A stretch of DNA of 25,000 nucleotides, taken from assembly GCA_030674155.1 (NCBI GenBank), contig CM060344.1, forward strand, positions 22,187,480-22,212,479. Direction: 5' to 3'. The number at the start of each line of letters is the position of its first letter. The stretch's first letter is position 1. Under the pieces are notes generated by a model. It saw nothing but the letters and a program-made list of their open reading frames with translations. It made no database searches and was not told where the DNA came from. This stretch comes from Stramonita haemastoma. Taxonomy: Eukaryota; Mollusca; Gastropoda; Neogastropoda; Muricidae. Below are positions 1-11,263 of this stretch, piece after piece. The translations under genes and the position numbers were made by a program.

Positions 1-82
1 TCTGCACCTCCTGGATCTCCTTGGCCTCTCGGATCATCTCCTGCAGTATCTCACACGACTCCGCCTTCTTGATGAAGTCATG
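1..82 (-). CDS. STK3/4 (hpo): STK3/4 exon 9 (partial): end of kinase domain and start of linker
   Basis: Read on the minus strand, the acceptor TTGCAG is at 83-88 and the exon opens HDFIKKAESCEILQEMIREA, then continues K-E-I-Q-E-V-Q to the window edge. It matches the human MST segment around QHPFIKNAK followed by the RDLI.EAMEIK helix. It follows exon 8, which ends E-L-L-E, without phase shift. It encodes 27 codons plus one base and is cut by the end of the window, so its donor is not seen. The upstream intron end is GT-rich on the sense strand rather than C/T-rich. Confidence 0.9.
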
Positions 83-89
83 CTGCAAG

Positions 90-262
90 CACACACACAC
101 ACACGCATGCATGCACGTACGCACGCACACACACACACAGAAAAACAACTGTTAGTTCTTACAGCCACTGCTCGCTTCTTGTCTATATATATATATACAA
201 ATAACAAAATCTGTCTGTCTGTGTCTCTGTGTCTGTCTGTCTATCTCTTTCTCTCTCTCTAT

Positions 263-360
<98 letters not shown>

Positions 361-380
361 GCACGCACGCACGCACGCAC
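90..380. repeat. Compound microsatellite (AC, TCTG/CT, AC, 62-bp CT, CGCA)
   Basis: Consecutive simple arrays: AC and ACGC from about 90, a short TA run at 183-197, TCTG/CTCT at 208-260, AC at 268-294, pure CT from about 295 to 357, then GCAC/CGCA to 380. They begin about five bases from the exon 9 acceptor, so the end of intron 8 is repeat on the sense strand. Open frames here are repeat artefacts. The stretch 381-650 holds no recognised feature. Confidence 0.97.
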
Positions 381-654
381 TCATCCTTTCCATCTTGTCA
401 GCAAGAATGACAACATATTCACAAAATACCTTACACTAGCAACATCGAGAGATTTTGTTCCTTGATAAAACCAAAACACAAGGGAAAACAATGCAGACCT
501 GAAAAAGGGGAAGACAGGCACTAGCACTCTCTACATTTTGCAGATGAATTACTCCTTAATTGGTTGCATTAGTCCCTAGGGCTTACAACGCTTGCTGAGG
601 TTTTTAAAGGAATTTTTCATCATGGGTATGCTGGTGGCCTGTCAGTATAAACAG

Positions 655-826
655 CATGTTGGATAAGTGGTCCAGAGGTAACGCACCTGCCTAGAAAATG
701 AAAAGTCTAAAAAAAAAAAAAAAAGGATGGGAAAAGTCTGGGTTTGAAGTGAGTGGTGGCTTGGTCCCCGTTAGAGCCTGAAACTTTTCCCCCATCCACT
801 AGACTGTGAGTTGTGGTCAGGTGCTA

Positions 827-860
<34 letters not shown>

Positions 861-1080
861 GCACAATACTCATTTAGTGCACGTAAAAGAACCCATGGCA
901 ACAAGAGTTGTTCCTGGCAAAATTATGTAGAAAAAAAACCCATTCTGATAGGAAATCAAATATTTATGCAGACAGGGAAAAAAAATGAAATAATGGGTAG
1001 GCGCTGCTCTTGTGATGATGCGCTTTCCCTGGGGATAGAAGCCCATATTTCACATAGAGAAATCTGCTGTGACTTCAAGT
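655..1080 (+). mobile_element. tRNA-type SINE, family B
   Basis: A box-A-like AGTGGTCCAGAGGTAACGC lies at about 665-683 and a decayed box B (GGGTTTGAAG) near 740. These are followed by a body with GATAAACCGAGGTCCTGTGC and GTAAAAGAACCCATGGCAAC, and a tail ending TTTCACATAGAGAAATCTGC. The body recurs inverted at 23680-23830. I associate this body with a widespread gastropod SINE, from memory. A short poly-A interrupts the head at 710-724. Confidence 0.8.
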
Positions 1081-1199
1081 GGCACACAAAATTACAGTCT
1101 GAACTTTTTCTTCATGCTTGAGAATATCAGTGCATATTTAATCTTACAAAAACAACCAGCACTGTGTAAATTTCTTTGACCACCGTTACTATCTCTTAC

Positions 1200-1337
1200 C
1201 TCTAACAACTCGACGGCAGTGGCTCTGTTCTCGGGGTTTTTGACCAGACATTTGGAGACAAAGTCGATAAACTCTGACGTCCATTTGTCTGGCTGTCTGA
1301 ACGAGGGCGGAGGCTTGGTGGGAATCATGAAGATAGC
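1200..1337 (-). CDS. STK3/4 (hpo): STK3/4 exon 8: kinase C-lobe (subdomains IX-XI)
   Basis: This exon is 138 bases (46 codons), phase 0-0. It begins AIFMIPTKPPPSF and ends CLVKNPENRATAVELLE. The human MST counterpart is AIFMIPTNPPPTF through CLVK.PEQRATA.QLL, where the RAT motif holds the conserved subdomain XI arginine. The acceptor is TTTTTTCAG (sense), just above 1337, and the donor is GTAAGA from 1199 downwards. The coding sequence is intact. An open frame that runs past 1200 into the intron is only read-through and is not part of the protein. Confidence 0.94.
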
Positions 1338-1425
1338 CTGAAAAAAATGATGATCAGTTGGTTAATACATCAATCAAGCAATCAACCAATATCAATTTAT
1401 GACAATCACTGCTGTCACTGACCTG

Positions 1426-2381
1426 CAGGGTTCGCGCTAGGATTTTTAAAAACCGGTACTGCGAGTTGCCATTTCAGAGATATCTTGACCAACTCCCCTA
1501 AAATCGGTCCCCGGAAAATAAAATCCGGTACGTACTGTGAACAAAACGAAACTATTCAGTGAGGGGGTGGGGGAGGGGGGGGGATTGTTCGGCAGAAAAA
1601 CTCTATCTAAATTGAACGCGAATCTCTCAGACTTTGACTGCCGTGCTGCTGCCACACTCGCTTCTTGGGCACGAAGCCACGCAGGAAATAGGATTTTTTT
1701 TCTAGCGCCTAAGTCATCGTCTGTGTCAGACTGTTGTTTTGCATGGCATCATTCGTGTGACTTATATTCTTCTTTTTTGTTTCTATGCTTAGTGCTCATC
1801 TAGATCTTTTGTTCACTTTAGATTTAGTTTTCGACTCTTCTCTCTCAAAGCAACGCGCAAATTCATAGTCATAGACCCTCCGCAAAGCGGCCATCGTGTG
1901 CCATTGTGTGCCGGTGGGAACAGATGACATTTACAAAACTGCATACACACGGGGACTGGATGTAAAAAAGCACAGGAGTGCTTATTCCATTATCCTTGAT
2001 ATGAAAGATTAAAAGAATAAAGAATAAATAAATCTAGGACCATTTACTCATTGTGAATGGAAGTGACTGTCATGCCGAGAAGAGCGTGAAGCTCTATTCT
2101 TTCACAGTAAAGCTTGCTGTTCTGCGTGCTAGGCTAATTAAATGAGGCTGGCGCCAAAGATGTTCGTCGGAAGGGGTAGGAAGGGGTAGGTGCGTAAGCA
2201 CAGTACAGGCGCATGACAGACTGTCAGAAAACGTCACTTCAGACTTTTTTTTTTGAGACGGAAATCTAATTGGTCACAGGCAAACAGAACCGGTACACGG
2301 TACCGGCTGCTTCGAAAATTTTCGGTATTCCCTGTTTATAATCGGTAAAATACCGACAATTACCGGTTATCGCGAACCCTG
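1426..2381. mobile_element. Non-autonomous DNA element, copy 1 (956 bp, terminal inverted repeats)
   Basis: It starts CAGGGTTCGCG and ends CGCGAACCCTG, a perfect 11-bp terminal inverted repeat. ACCGGTA-type motifs follow inside both ends. It is flanked by ACCTG at 1421-1425 and again at 2382-2386, a 5-bp target duplication (6 bp if the terminal G is shared). A second copy is at 20781-21747 with the same ends and interior. No transposase is encoded. It carries an internal SINE-like segment at about 1888-2030. CAGGG ends recall hAT elements, but those normally give 8-bp duplications, so the superfamily is unresolved. Confidence 0.85.
1888..2030 (+). mobile_element. SINE family A 3' half inside DNA element copy 1
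   Basis: It contains GTGTGCCGGTGGGAACAGAT, ACAAAACTGCATACACACGG and GGATGTAAAAAAGCACAGG, the common 3' half of SINE family A seen elsewhere in the window. The same segment is at the matching place in element copy 2, so it was captured before the two copies separated. Confidence 0.8.
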
Positions 2382-2768
2382 ACCTGTGGTTTGTCACATG
2401 CCTGATTCATAAAGAAACCCCCCCCCCCTCCCCCCAAAAAAACCCCAAACAAAACCCATTAAAAACAATTCCCAAAACAACTCCCAACACACAAACGCAC
2501 CACATACACTCTCTCACGCATGCATGCACACGCACACAAACAGTAAAAATACTTTAAACATACCAAATCATTAACAGAGCATAAAGAAAAAATAACTACC
2601 AACCAACCAACATAACGACTTTTGCAAAGGAGAGGAAAGAGAGAGGGATGGTCATTCTGTGACTCCAGCTGCAGGCCTGAAGATAACTAGATGGGTATCA
2701 CTGCTAGTGGGATGACTGTAATGGTGTTGGCAAAATACAACAAATCTCTACAATTTGTTTGCCTAGCG

Positions 2769-2873
2769 CGCACACACACACACACATGTCCACGCACACG
2801 CACATGCACACACACCCACGCACACACACAAACACGCCACACACAAACACGCCCACACATACACTCACTCACA

Positions 2874-2971
<98 letters not shown>

Positions 2972-3022
2972 CACACACACGCACACACATGCCCACACAC
3001 GCCCCCCCCCCCACACACACAG

Positions 3023-3075
<53 letters not shown>

Positions 3076-3128
3076 CACACACACGCCCACGCCAACGCAC
3101 ACACACAGACACAGACACACACACACAA
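2769..3128. repeat. AC-rich compound microsatellite
   Basis: About 360 bases of mostly (CA)n, with interruptions such as ATGC, CCACACAC, a C run near 3001-3011 and ACACAGACACAG. The (CA/TG)n frames here are not genes. Confidence 0.97.
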
Positions 3129-3393
3129 CCTCTCATGTAAGCTGTTTCACATTTCAGAACCAAGAGAGATGTCCATCCAGGCCGAATTTCCATGGTATAG
3201 AACATGACACCACCTATACATATATACTTTGTCTATTCACCCTTGCAAAGTGTATAACCTTTATAAGTGTGTGCGCATGGGCGTGTTTGTTTGTGTACGT
3301 GTGTGTGTGCGTGTGTGTGTGTGCATGCATGTGTGCACATTCGAATTTGTTAAAATTATTGTTGTTGATTGCGTGTGTCTTGTATAGGTCGAA

Positions 3394-3470
3394 TGCAAGT
3401 GCTTTGATTTGTTTTTTGCAAGATATAGCGCTATATAAATTCCATGTATTATCATTATCATTATATATTC
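3394..3470 (+). mobile_element. Retroposon 3' tail fragment (AGCGCTATATAAATTCCATG type)
   Basis: TTTTGCAAGATATAGCGCTA followed by TATAAATTCCATGTATTATC and ATTATCATTATA. The same tail occurs inverted at 11745-11800. Such ends with short A/T-rich repeats are typical of SINE or LINE 3' ends. The 5' limit is unclear. Confidence 0.6.
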
Positions 3471-3603
3471 AGCATACTGTTGAAACAGTCACTGGCAACA
3501 GCATTACTTCTTAGCAGATTCTTTCACAGCACACTGTCTCAACAGTACAGGACACCGAAACAATCTCAAGTTGTTATTATAACTCAGCAGAGTGAGAGCT
3601 TAC

Positions 3604-3664
3604 CCGCATGGGGTGGATGTCTCCATAGGGGGTTTGCCTTCTGCCATCTCCAGGGCTGTGATAC
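3604..3664 (-). CDS. STK3/4 (hpo): STK3/4 exon 7: kinase subdomain IX, with a one-base deletion
   Basis: The acceptor TTCACAG is followed by GTATCACAGCC. Together with the G left by exon 6 this reads G-ITALEMAEGKPP, and it should then read YGDIHPMR before the donor GTAAGC. As printed, the run of C between the lysine and tyrosine codons has five bases (3628-3632 region) where the family needs six. The exon is therefore 61 bases instead of 62, and the frame slips to P-M-E-T-S-T. On both sides of the run the translation is textbook MST, and exon 8 fits only if the sixth base is restored. The best explanation is a homopolymer error in the assembly. A real null allele or pseudogene is less likely. 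The acceptor lies 30 bases from the start of the large minisatellite. Confidence 0.88.
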
Positions 3665-3693
3665 CTGTGAAGACATAGACATCATGGAGTAGT

Positions 3694-5815
3694 CATGTAT
3701 GACAATGGCCTCCTCTACCCTGTTTGTTTTTATCTATGTATTATGCATGACAATGGCCTCTATCCTGTTTTTATCTATGTATTATGCATGACAATGGCCT
3801 CTATCCTGTTTTTATGTATTATGCATGACAATGGCCTCTACCCTGTTTGCTTTTATCTATGTATTATGAGGACAATGGCCTCTATCCTGTTTTTATCTAT
3901 GTATTATGCATGACAATGGCCTCCTCTATCCTGTTTTTATCTATGTATTATGCATGACAATGGCCTCCTCTATCCTGTTTGTTTTTATCTATGTATTATG
4001 CATGACAATGGCCTCCTCTATCCTGTTTGTTTTTATCTATGTATTATGAGGACAATGGCCTCTATCCTGTTTTTATCTATGTATTATGCATGACAATGGC
4101 CTCCTCTATCCTGTTTGCTTTTATCTATGTATTATGAGGACAATGGCCTCTATCCTGTTTTTATCTATGTATTATGCATGACAATGGCCTCCTCTATCCT
4201 GTTTTTATCTATGTATTATGCATGACAATGGCCTCCTCTATCCTGTTTGTTTTTATCTATGTATTATGCATGACAATGGCCTCCTCTATCCTGTTTGTTT
4301 TTATCTATGTATTATGAGGACAATGGCCTCCTCTACCCTGTTTGTTTTTATCTATGTATTATGCATGACAATGGCCTCTATCCTGTTTGTTTTTATCTAT
4401 GTATTATGTATGACAATGGCCTCCTCTATCCTGTTTGTTTTTATCTATGTATTATGCATGACAATGGCCTCTATCCTGTTTGTTTTTATCTATGTATTAT
4501 GTATGACAATGGCCTCTACCCTGTTTGTTTTTATCTATGTATTATGCATGACAATGGCCTCTATCCTGTTTGTTTTTATCTATGTATCATGACAATGGCC
4601 TCCTCTACCCTGTTTGTTTTTATCTATGTATTATGCATGACAATGGCCTCTATCCTGTTTGTTTTTATCTATGTATTATGCATGACAATGGCCTCTATCC
4701 TGTTTGTTTTTATCTATGTATTATGCATGACAATGGCCTCTATCCTGTTTGTTTTTATCTATGTATTATGCATGACAATGGCCTCTATCCTGTTTGTTTT
4801 TATCTATGTATTATGCATGACAATGGCCTCTATCCTGTTTGTTTTTATCTATGTATTATGCATGACAATGGCCTCTATCCTGTTTGTTTTTATCTATGTA
4901 GTATGCATGACAATGGCCTCTGGCCTAATTGTTTTTATCTATGTAGTATGCATGACAATGGCCTCCTCTATCCTGTTTGTTTTTATCTATGTATTATGCA
5001 TGACAATGGCCTCCTCTATCCTGTTTGTTTTTATCTATGTATCATGACAATGGCCTCCTCTATCCTGTTTGTTTTTATCTATGTATTATGCGTGACAATG
5101 GCCTCCTCTACTCTGTTTGTTTTTATCTATGTATTATGCATGACAATGGCCTCCTCTATCCTAATTGTTTTTATCTATGTATCATGACAATGGCCTCCTC
5201 TACTCTGTTTGTTTTTATCTATGTAGTATGCATGACAATGACCTCTATACTGTTTGTTTTTATCTATGTATTATGCATGACAATGGCCTCTATCCTGTTT
5301 GTTTTTATCTATGTAGTATGCATGACAATGGCCTCTAGCCTAATTGTTTTTATCTATGTATTATGCATGACAATGGCCTCCTCTATCCTGTTTGTTTTTA
5401 TCTATGTATTATGCATGACAATGGCCTCTAGCCTAATTGTTTTTATCTATGTATTATGCATGACAATGGCCTCTACCCTGTTTGTTTTTATCTATGTATT
5501 ATGCATGACAATGGCCTCCTCTATCCTGTTTGTTTTTATCTATGTAGTATGCATGACAATGGCCTCTAGCCTAATTGTTTTTATCTATGTAGTATGCATG
5601 ACAATGGCCTCTGGCCTAATTGTTTTTATCTATGTAGTATGCATGACAAGGGCCTCTAGCCTAATTGTTTTTATCTATGTAGTATGCATGACAATGGCCT
5701 CTAGCCTAATTGTTTTTATCTATGTAGTATGCATGACAATGGCCTCTAGCCTGTTTGTTTTTATCTATGTAGTATGCATGACAAGGGCCTCTGCCCTATT
5801 TGTTTTTATCTATTT
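3694..5815. repeat. 2.1-kb minisatellite, about 45-bp unit
   Basis: The basic unit is 45 bases, CATGACAATGGCCTCTATCC followed by TGTTTGTTTTTATCTATGTA and TTATG. Common variants are a 48-base form with an extra CTC, a 41-base form lacking GTTT, AGGACAATGG joints one base shorter, and short ATCATGACA joints. There are about 45-47 units. Because 45 and 48 are multiples of three and the unit lacks stops in some frames, long open frames of 120-300 codons appear. They are repeat artefacts with no gene-like content. The array begins 30 bases from the exon 7 acceptor in intron 6. Confidence 0.97.
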
Positions 5816-6110
5816 ATTTCCAACACACGCTTTCAAATTTATCAAATCTTACAGGGCTGTTCTTTTAAAGTGCAAAGCCAAGCATTTACAAGGCTATGAA
5901 TTGTTTCAAACAAATAATGATATGAAAAAAAAATCTTAGATTTCGCTTTTCGTTAAACATTTTTATCAACTGTACCCTAAAATGTTTTGCCCTTATGAAT
6001 CTTGGATGAAGTGCACAATCAAGGATACGAGGGTATGTCAAGCATTTCTTTGAGGGTAACAAAACAGTACTACAGGTTGTAAAGTATAAAAGAAGACATA
6101 CAGAACCCTG

Positions 6111-6153
6111 TATGTGTGTGCAGATGTGTGCAGATGTGTGCAGATGTATGTAG

Positions 6154-6225
<72 letters not shown>

Positions 6226-6232
6226 TATGTGT
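6111..6232. repeat. (TG)n microsatellite with TGTGCAGA repeats at its start
   Basis: Four near-repeats of GTGTGCAGAT/GTAGAT at 6115-6155 lead into about 67 bases of pure TG. Confidence 0.96.
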
Positions 6233-6242
6233 GTGTTTTATT

Positions 6243-6572
6243 GTAGTTTTTATTATTTTATTCTTTTATATCGAGTGTGCTTTTTTTCATCCAGTCCCCG
6301 TGTGTATGCAGTTGTGTAAATATTGTCATCTGTTCCCACCGGCACACAATGGCCTTCTCTTATGAAAAGTGGAACAGGATTTAACGTGTGCACAAGATGT
6401 TCAGTGTGCGTTTGCACACGGAGCTTCGGTTTACAGTCTCATCCAAAAGACTTTTGGGGAGAGCGGAGTCAACACTGATGTTAACTCCAGGGGAAAAGTC
6501 CCCTCCAATGGGAATCGAACTCGGGTCATCAAACTGCCAGCGCAATGTTCTGACCACTAGGCTATCCCGTCC
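6243..6572 (-). mobile_element. tRNA-type SINE, family A, nearly full length
   Basis: On the minus strand, box A TAGCCTAGTGG is at 6564-6554 and box B AGTTCGATTCC at 6521-6511. The body follows (TCTCCCCAAAAGTC, GGATGAGACTGTAAACCGAA, CACACGTTAAATCCTGTTCC, GGTGGGAACAGATGAC) and then an A/T-rich tail toward 6243. This is the best-preserved copy of the family in this window. The boxes are those of an RNA polymerase III promoter of tRNA origin. The two boxes are a normal distance apart, but there is no tRNA cloverleaf context. Confidence 0.87.
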
Positions 6573-6679
6573 CCCCGTCATTTCACTTTGTTCTTTAATC
6601 ATCGTGTCAAGGTTTTCTTGCTGCTGTTTTGATGTTTATGAAGTTTGTATGGCTTGTAATAGCGAGGGGAATGTTTTCA

Positions 6680-6913
<234 letters not shown>

Positions 6914-7069
6914 TCAAACACCAAAACACACACCCATGGTAACACTCCCCTCGCCATCACATGCCATACAAACTTCATAAAAATCAAAACAACAGCAAGA
7001 AAACCTTGACACGATGATAAAAGAACGAAGTGAAATGAAAATGAATGGTAAGTCTCAATACCTGTGTAT

Positions 7070-7340
7070 CATACTGAAGTTGGATGCGCTGGGTCTGACT
7101 TGTCAGGCGCTTAACGGCAGCGCAAAGCATTTTTGCTAATGTGATAGACAACGATAGTTGCCCTTTGAGCGTTTGATGAAGAAGAAGAATACATGTGTAT
7201 GTGGTCAATGTAAAACTCTGTTTTCGTTCTCCATCGAAACGCTAAGACTGCAAACATTGTTGTCTGCCATAGGACTAAAAATGTGTTGTGCTGCTGTTAA
7301 GCGCCTGACAAGTCAGGTCCAGTGATCCCACTTCAGTATG
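7070..7340. mobile_element. Foldback element, about 64-bp inverted arms
   Basis: The left arm (7070-7133) begins CATACTGAAGT and contains CTGACTTGTCAGGCGCTTAA. The right arm (7277-7340) contains TTAAGCGCCTGACAAGTCAG and ends ACTTCAGTATG. The arms pair over about 64 bases with a few mismatches. Weaker pairing continues inward (AGACAACGATAG against the reverse of TTGTTGTCT). It looks like a MITE-like foldback or hairpin repeat in intron 5. No target duplication is obvious. Confidence 0.75.
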
Positions 7341-7714
7341 GGAGACGATTGTTATCATTTAAGTCTTTCTGGGGAAAAAGTCAGGAGAATGGACCAATAG
7401 GGCAGAAAACAGACAGGAAGGAGGTGACCAGAAGAAAAGGAACCAGGCGACACAAAGAGAGGGATAAAAAAAATATTTAAAAAAGAGGGAATTCCTGGCT
7501 CAGAGTTTCTAGAAGGTGGGGAAGCTTTTTCATGCTGACTGGCCCATGGCATCCCCATGGGGGAGGGAGTGCATGACACAAATCTCCTTAGCTATGTAAC
7601 AACAGACGTGTCTGATTTCACAAACCTTAAACACAATCAGCTGCAACCCAGCAGTGCTAACCTACGACCTCAGGCTCGCTGATCACACCCTATGCTCTGC
7701 AGAAACGCGCTTAC

Positions 7715-8958
<1,244 letters not shown>

Positions 8959-9058
8959 ACACACACCACACACACACACACACACACGGACATATCACAC
9001 ACACATGCAAACCACCACACACACATATGCAAACACACACACACACACACACCCATAT

Positions 9059-9120
<62 letters not shown>

Positions 9121-9132
9121 CACACACACACC
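8959..9132. repeat. (AC)n microsatellite with CATATGCAAAC interruptions
   Basis: AC tracts are broken by ATATGCAAACAC and ACATGCAAACC motifs, then pure AC to about 9132, leading directly into a SINE. Confidence 0.96.
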
Positions 9133-9450
9133 AGAACACTGTGTTCGCAATTTGCCGACCTGGGTTTGATTCCTGTTCGAGGGAATTGGAGTTAACATCA
9201 GTGCTGACTCCACTCTCCCCAAAAGTCCTTCGAATGAGACTATAAACCAAGGCCCCAGTGTGTGAATGCATGCAGAACATCTTATGCACACATTAAATCC
9301 TGTTCCACTTTTCGTAAGAGTAGGCCATTGTGTGCCACTGGGAACAGATAAACAAGATTTACAAAACTGCATACACACAGGGTCTGCTGGATGTAAAAAA
9401 GCACATGAGTGCTTATTCCATTGCCCTCAATATAAAAGACAAAAAAATTT
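9133..9450 (+). mobile_element. tRNA-type SINE, family A, 5' truncated at AC array
   Basis: Box B GGGTTTGATTCC lies at about 9161-9172, followed by the body with CTCTCCCCAAAAGTCCTTCG, TAAATCCTGTTCCACTTTTC and GGATGTAAAAAAGCACATGA, then an A-rich tail. Box A is missing; the AC array sits where it should be. Confidence 0.82.
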
Positions 9451-9542
9451 TTTTAATAAAACACACAAACACATACACACACCAAGAAAACCAGCAAACA
9501 CAACACATATACCTGCAGACAACAAGAACCAAAAATACTTAC

Positions 9543-9605
9543 AGTTTTGTTGCGTAACCTCATGATGTCGGACACTGACCCCGCCCCGCAATATTCCATG
9601 ACAAT
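9543..9605 (-). CDS. STK3/4 (hpo): STK3/4 exon 4: hinge region
   Basis: This is a small 63-base exon (21 codons, phase 0-0) reading IVMEYCGAGSVSDIMRLRNK followed by T. Human MST has IVMEYCGAGSVSDIIRLRNKT, so it differs at one residue. It supplies the kinase hinge (MEYC) and the start of helix D. The acceptor is AATTACAG and the donor GTAAGT (sense). It is intact and joins exon 3, which ends T-D-L-W, in frame. Confidence 0.96.
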
Positions 9606-9914
9606 CTGTAATTCGACAACAGACAGAAAGAATGCCTTGCCATGTCAAACACTTCATTTTACAATCAACACTCGCATACTGGCCGCTCAACAAAAAGATA
9701 AAAAACACAACATATCTCAATAAGCATTGTTCTTTTCTCAACGCCAGTGTTAGAATTCAAAGACCATTCTTTACATGGGAATATCAGAAGGTATCAAATT
9801 ATAGTACTAGGCTACAAAGAAAAATAACAACAATTATTCAAAAAAGGTACCTGGACAGTGTTTTATTTTATCTATAAATGTATGCAATCTATTCTTCTAT
9901 TTCAAGGACAATAC

Positions 9915-10095
9915 GATAAAGACCCATTTGCTTTTCGCACCAATTTTTTTTTTTTTACATCAAATCCCTGTGTGCACGCTATTTTGTAAACGCTGTCATC
10001 CTTTCCAAGTGCCACAAATAGCCTACTTTTCCAAAAGGCAGAACAGGTTTTAACATGTGCCCAAGATGTTCTGGGTGCGTTTGTAGAGCTACTGA
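9915..10095 (-). mobile_element. SINE family A fragment, decayed
   Basis: On the minus strand it shows the reverse of CAGAACATCTTG, CCTGTT and the GGATGT-AAAAAA region with many changes. It is an old 3' fragment. Confidence 0.6.
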
Positions 10096-10125
10096 AACTT
10101 AAAATAAATACACCATCAAATGCCA

Positions 10126-10268
10126 TTAAAAGGCAGCTTGCTTCTCCATCAAACTTATAGCGCTGTTCTCATCAAGCGTTATAGCAGCTTGCTTCTCCAT
10201 CAAATGCTGTTTATAGGCAGCTTGCTTCTCCATCAAATGCCGTTTATAGGCAGCTTGCTTTTCATCAA
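10126..10268. repeat. 33-bp minisatellite, about four units
   Basis: GGCAGCTTGCTTCTCCATCA recurs at about 10132, 10183, 10216 and 10249, with spacings of 51, 33 and 33 bases. Confidence 0.85.
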
Positions 10269-10614
10269 ATCCATAAGTTATCTCTAGGGATTACAGAAAA
10301 GAGGGAGTCGGAGGGGGGAGCAAACAAAAAAGATCAAGCCCTAATAAGATCAAACCTCCAGACAAACACCCCCACCCCCCCCCCCCCCCAAAGAAAAAAA
10401 AAACCTAAAAAAACAAAATTTCAAGTTCAAACAAAAATCTTCAGTTAAAAAAAAAAAAAAAAGGGGGGGGACCAATTCTCAACAGACGCAAAAAGCCCCT
10501 CGAATCAAAAACCGTCTGTAGTAGTGGTCTATGCCCAGGTCTGGTCTCCACAATACATAGTTGTACACTGTAGTGTGGGGGCGGCATCACTGACTGACGG
10601 ACTGACTGACTCAC

Positions 10615-10795
10615 CCACAAGTCTGTGTTCTTGAAGTAGCTGCCGTAGTACTTGACGATGTACTTGCTGTCGCACTGCTGCATGATGGAGATCTCCTTGA
10701 TGATCTCCTGCAGGTCCGTGTCCACTGGCACCTGCTTGATGGCCAACACCTGACCCGTCTCCTTGTGCAACGATTTGAACACGCTCCCGTACGAC
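10615..10795 (-). CDS. STK3/4 (hpo): STK3/4 exon 3: glycine loop end, ATP-site lysine and helix C
   Basis: This exon is 181 bases. Its first base G completes the glycine codon begun by either version of exon 2. It then reads SYGSVFKSLHKETGQVLAIK, QVPVDTDLQEIIKEISIMQQ and CDSKYIVKYYGSYFKNTDLW. The lysine of LAIK is the ATP-anchoring residue, and the helix C glutamate lies in EIIKEI. The donor is GTGAGT from 10614 downwards. The acceptor GATCCAG follows a GT-rich tract (sense) about 760 bases long and lacks an ordinary pyrimidine tract. The exon is almost identical to human MST1/2 in this region. Confidence 0.96.
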
Positions 10796-10803
10796 CTGGA
10801 TCG

Positions 10804-11182
10804 TGTGTACACACCACACACAGAGTCACACACACACACACACACCGAGTCACACACACACCGACACACACACACCACACACACACACACACACACCACA
10901 CACCACCAGTCACACTACACAAGTCACACAACACACAGTCACACACATCACACACACACACACAGAGTCACACACACACACAGAGTAATACACACACAGA
11001 GTCACACACACACCACACACACAACAATATACACCCCACACACCAACACACACACACAAGTCACACACACACACACACACACACACAACACACCACACAC
11101 ACAACAAGTCACACACACAACAGAGTCACACACCACACACACACACACACACACAACAACACACACACACAGATCCAACACA

Positions 11183-11214
<32 letters not shown>

Positions 11215-11215
11215 G

Positions 11216-11263
<48 letters not shown>

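Noticed and set aside
1446..1803. Open frames inside the DNA element (also 20744-21094) as possible transposase remnants
   Set aside because: Short, on both strands, and no catalytic motif or transposase similarity seen. The two copies are not preserved as protein.
3694..5815. Array of short near-identical units resembling a CRISPR array
   Set aside because: Whole units repeat tandemly with no unique spacers, and the genome is eukaryotic.
3695..5939. Long open frames up to 304 codons across the minisatellite, with a repeated 15-residue pattern (MHDNGLYPVCFYLCI)
   Set aside because: They arise because the repeat unit is 45 or 48 bases and lacks stops. Several frames are open at once, unit joints shift frame at random, and the array lies in an intron of the kinase gene.
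6511..6564. tRNA gene (box A and box B present, also at 20521-20574)
   Set aside because: Flanked by SINE body and tail sequence repeated through the window, with no acceptor stem or full cloverleaf. These are SINE pol III promoters.
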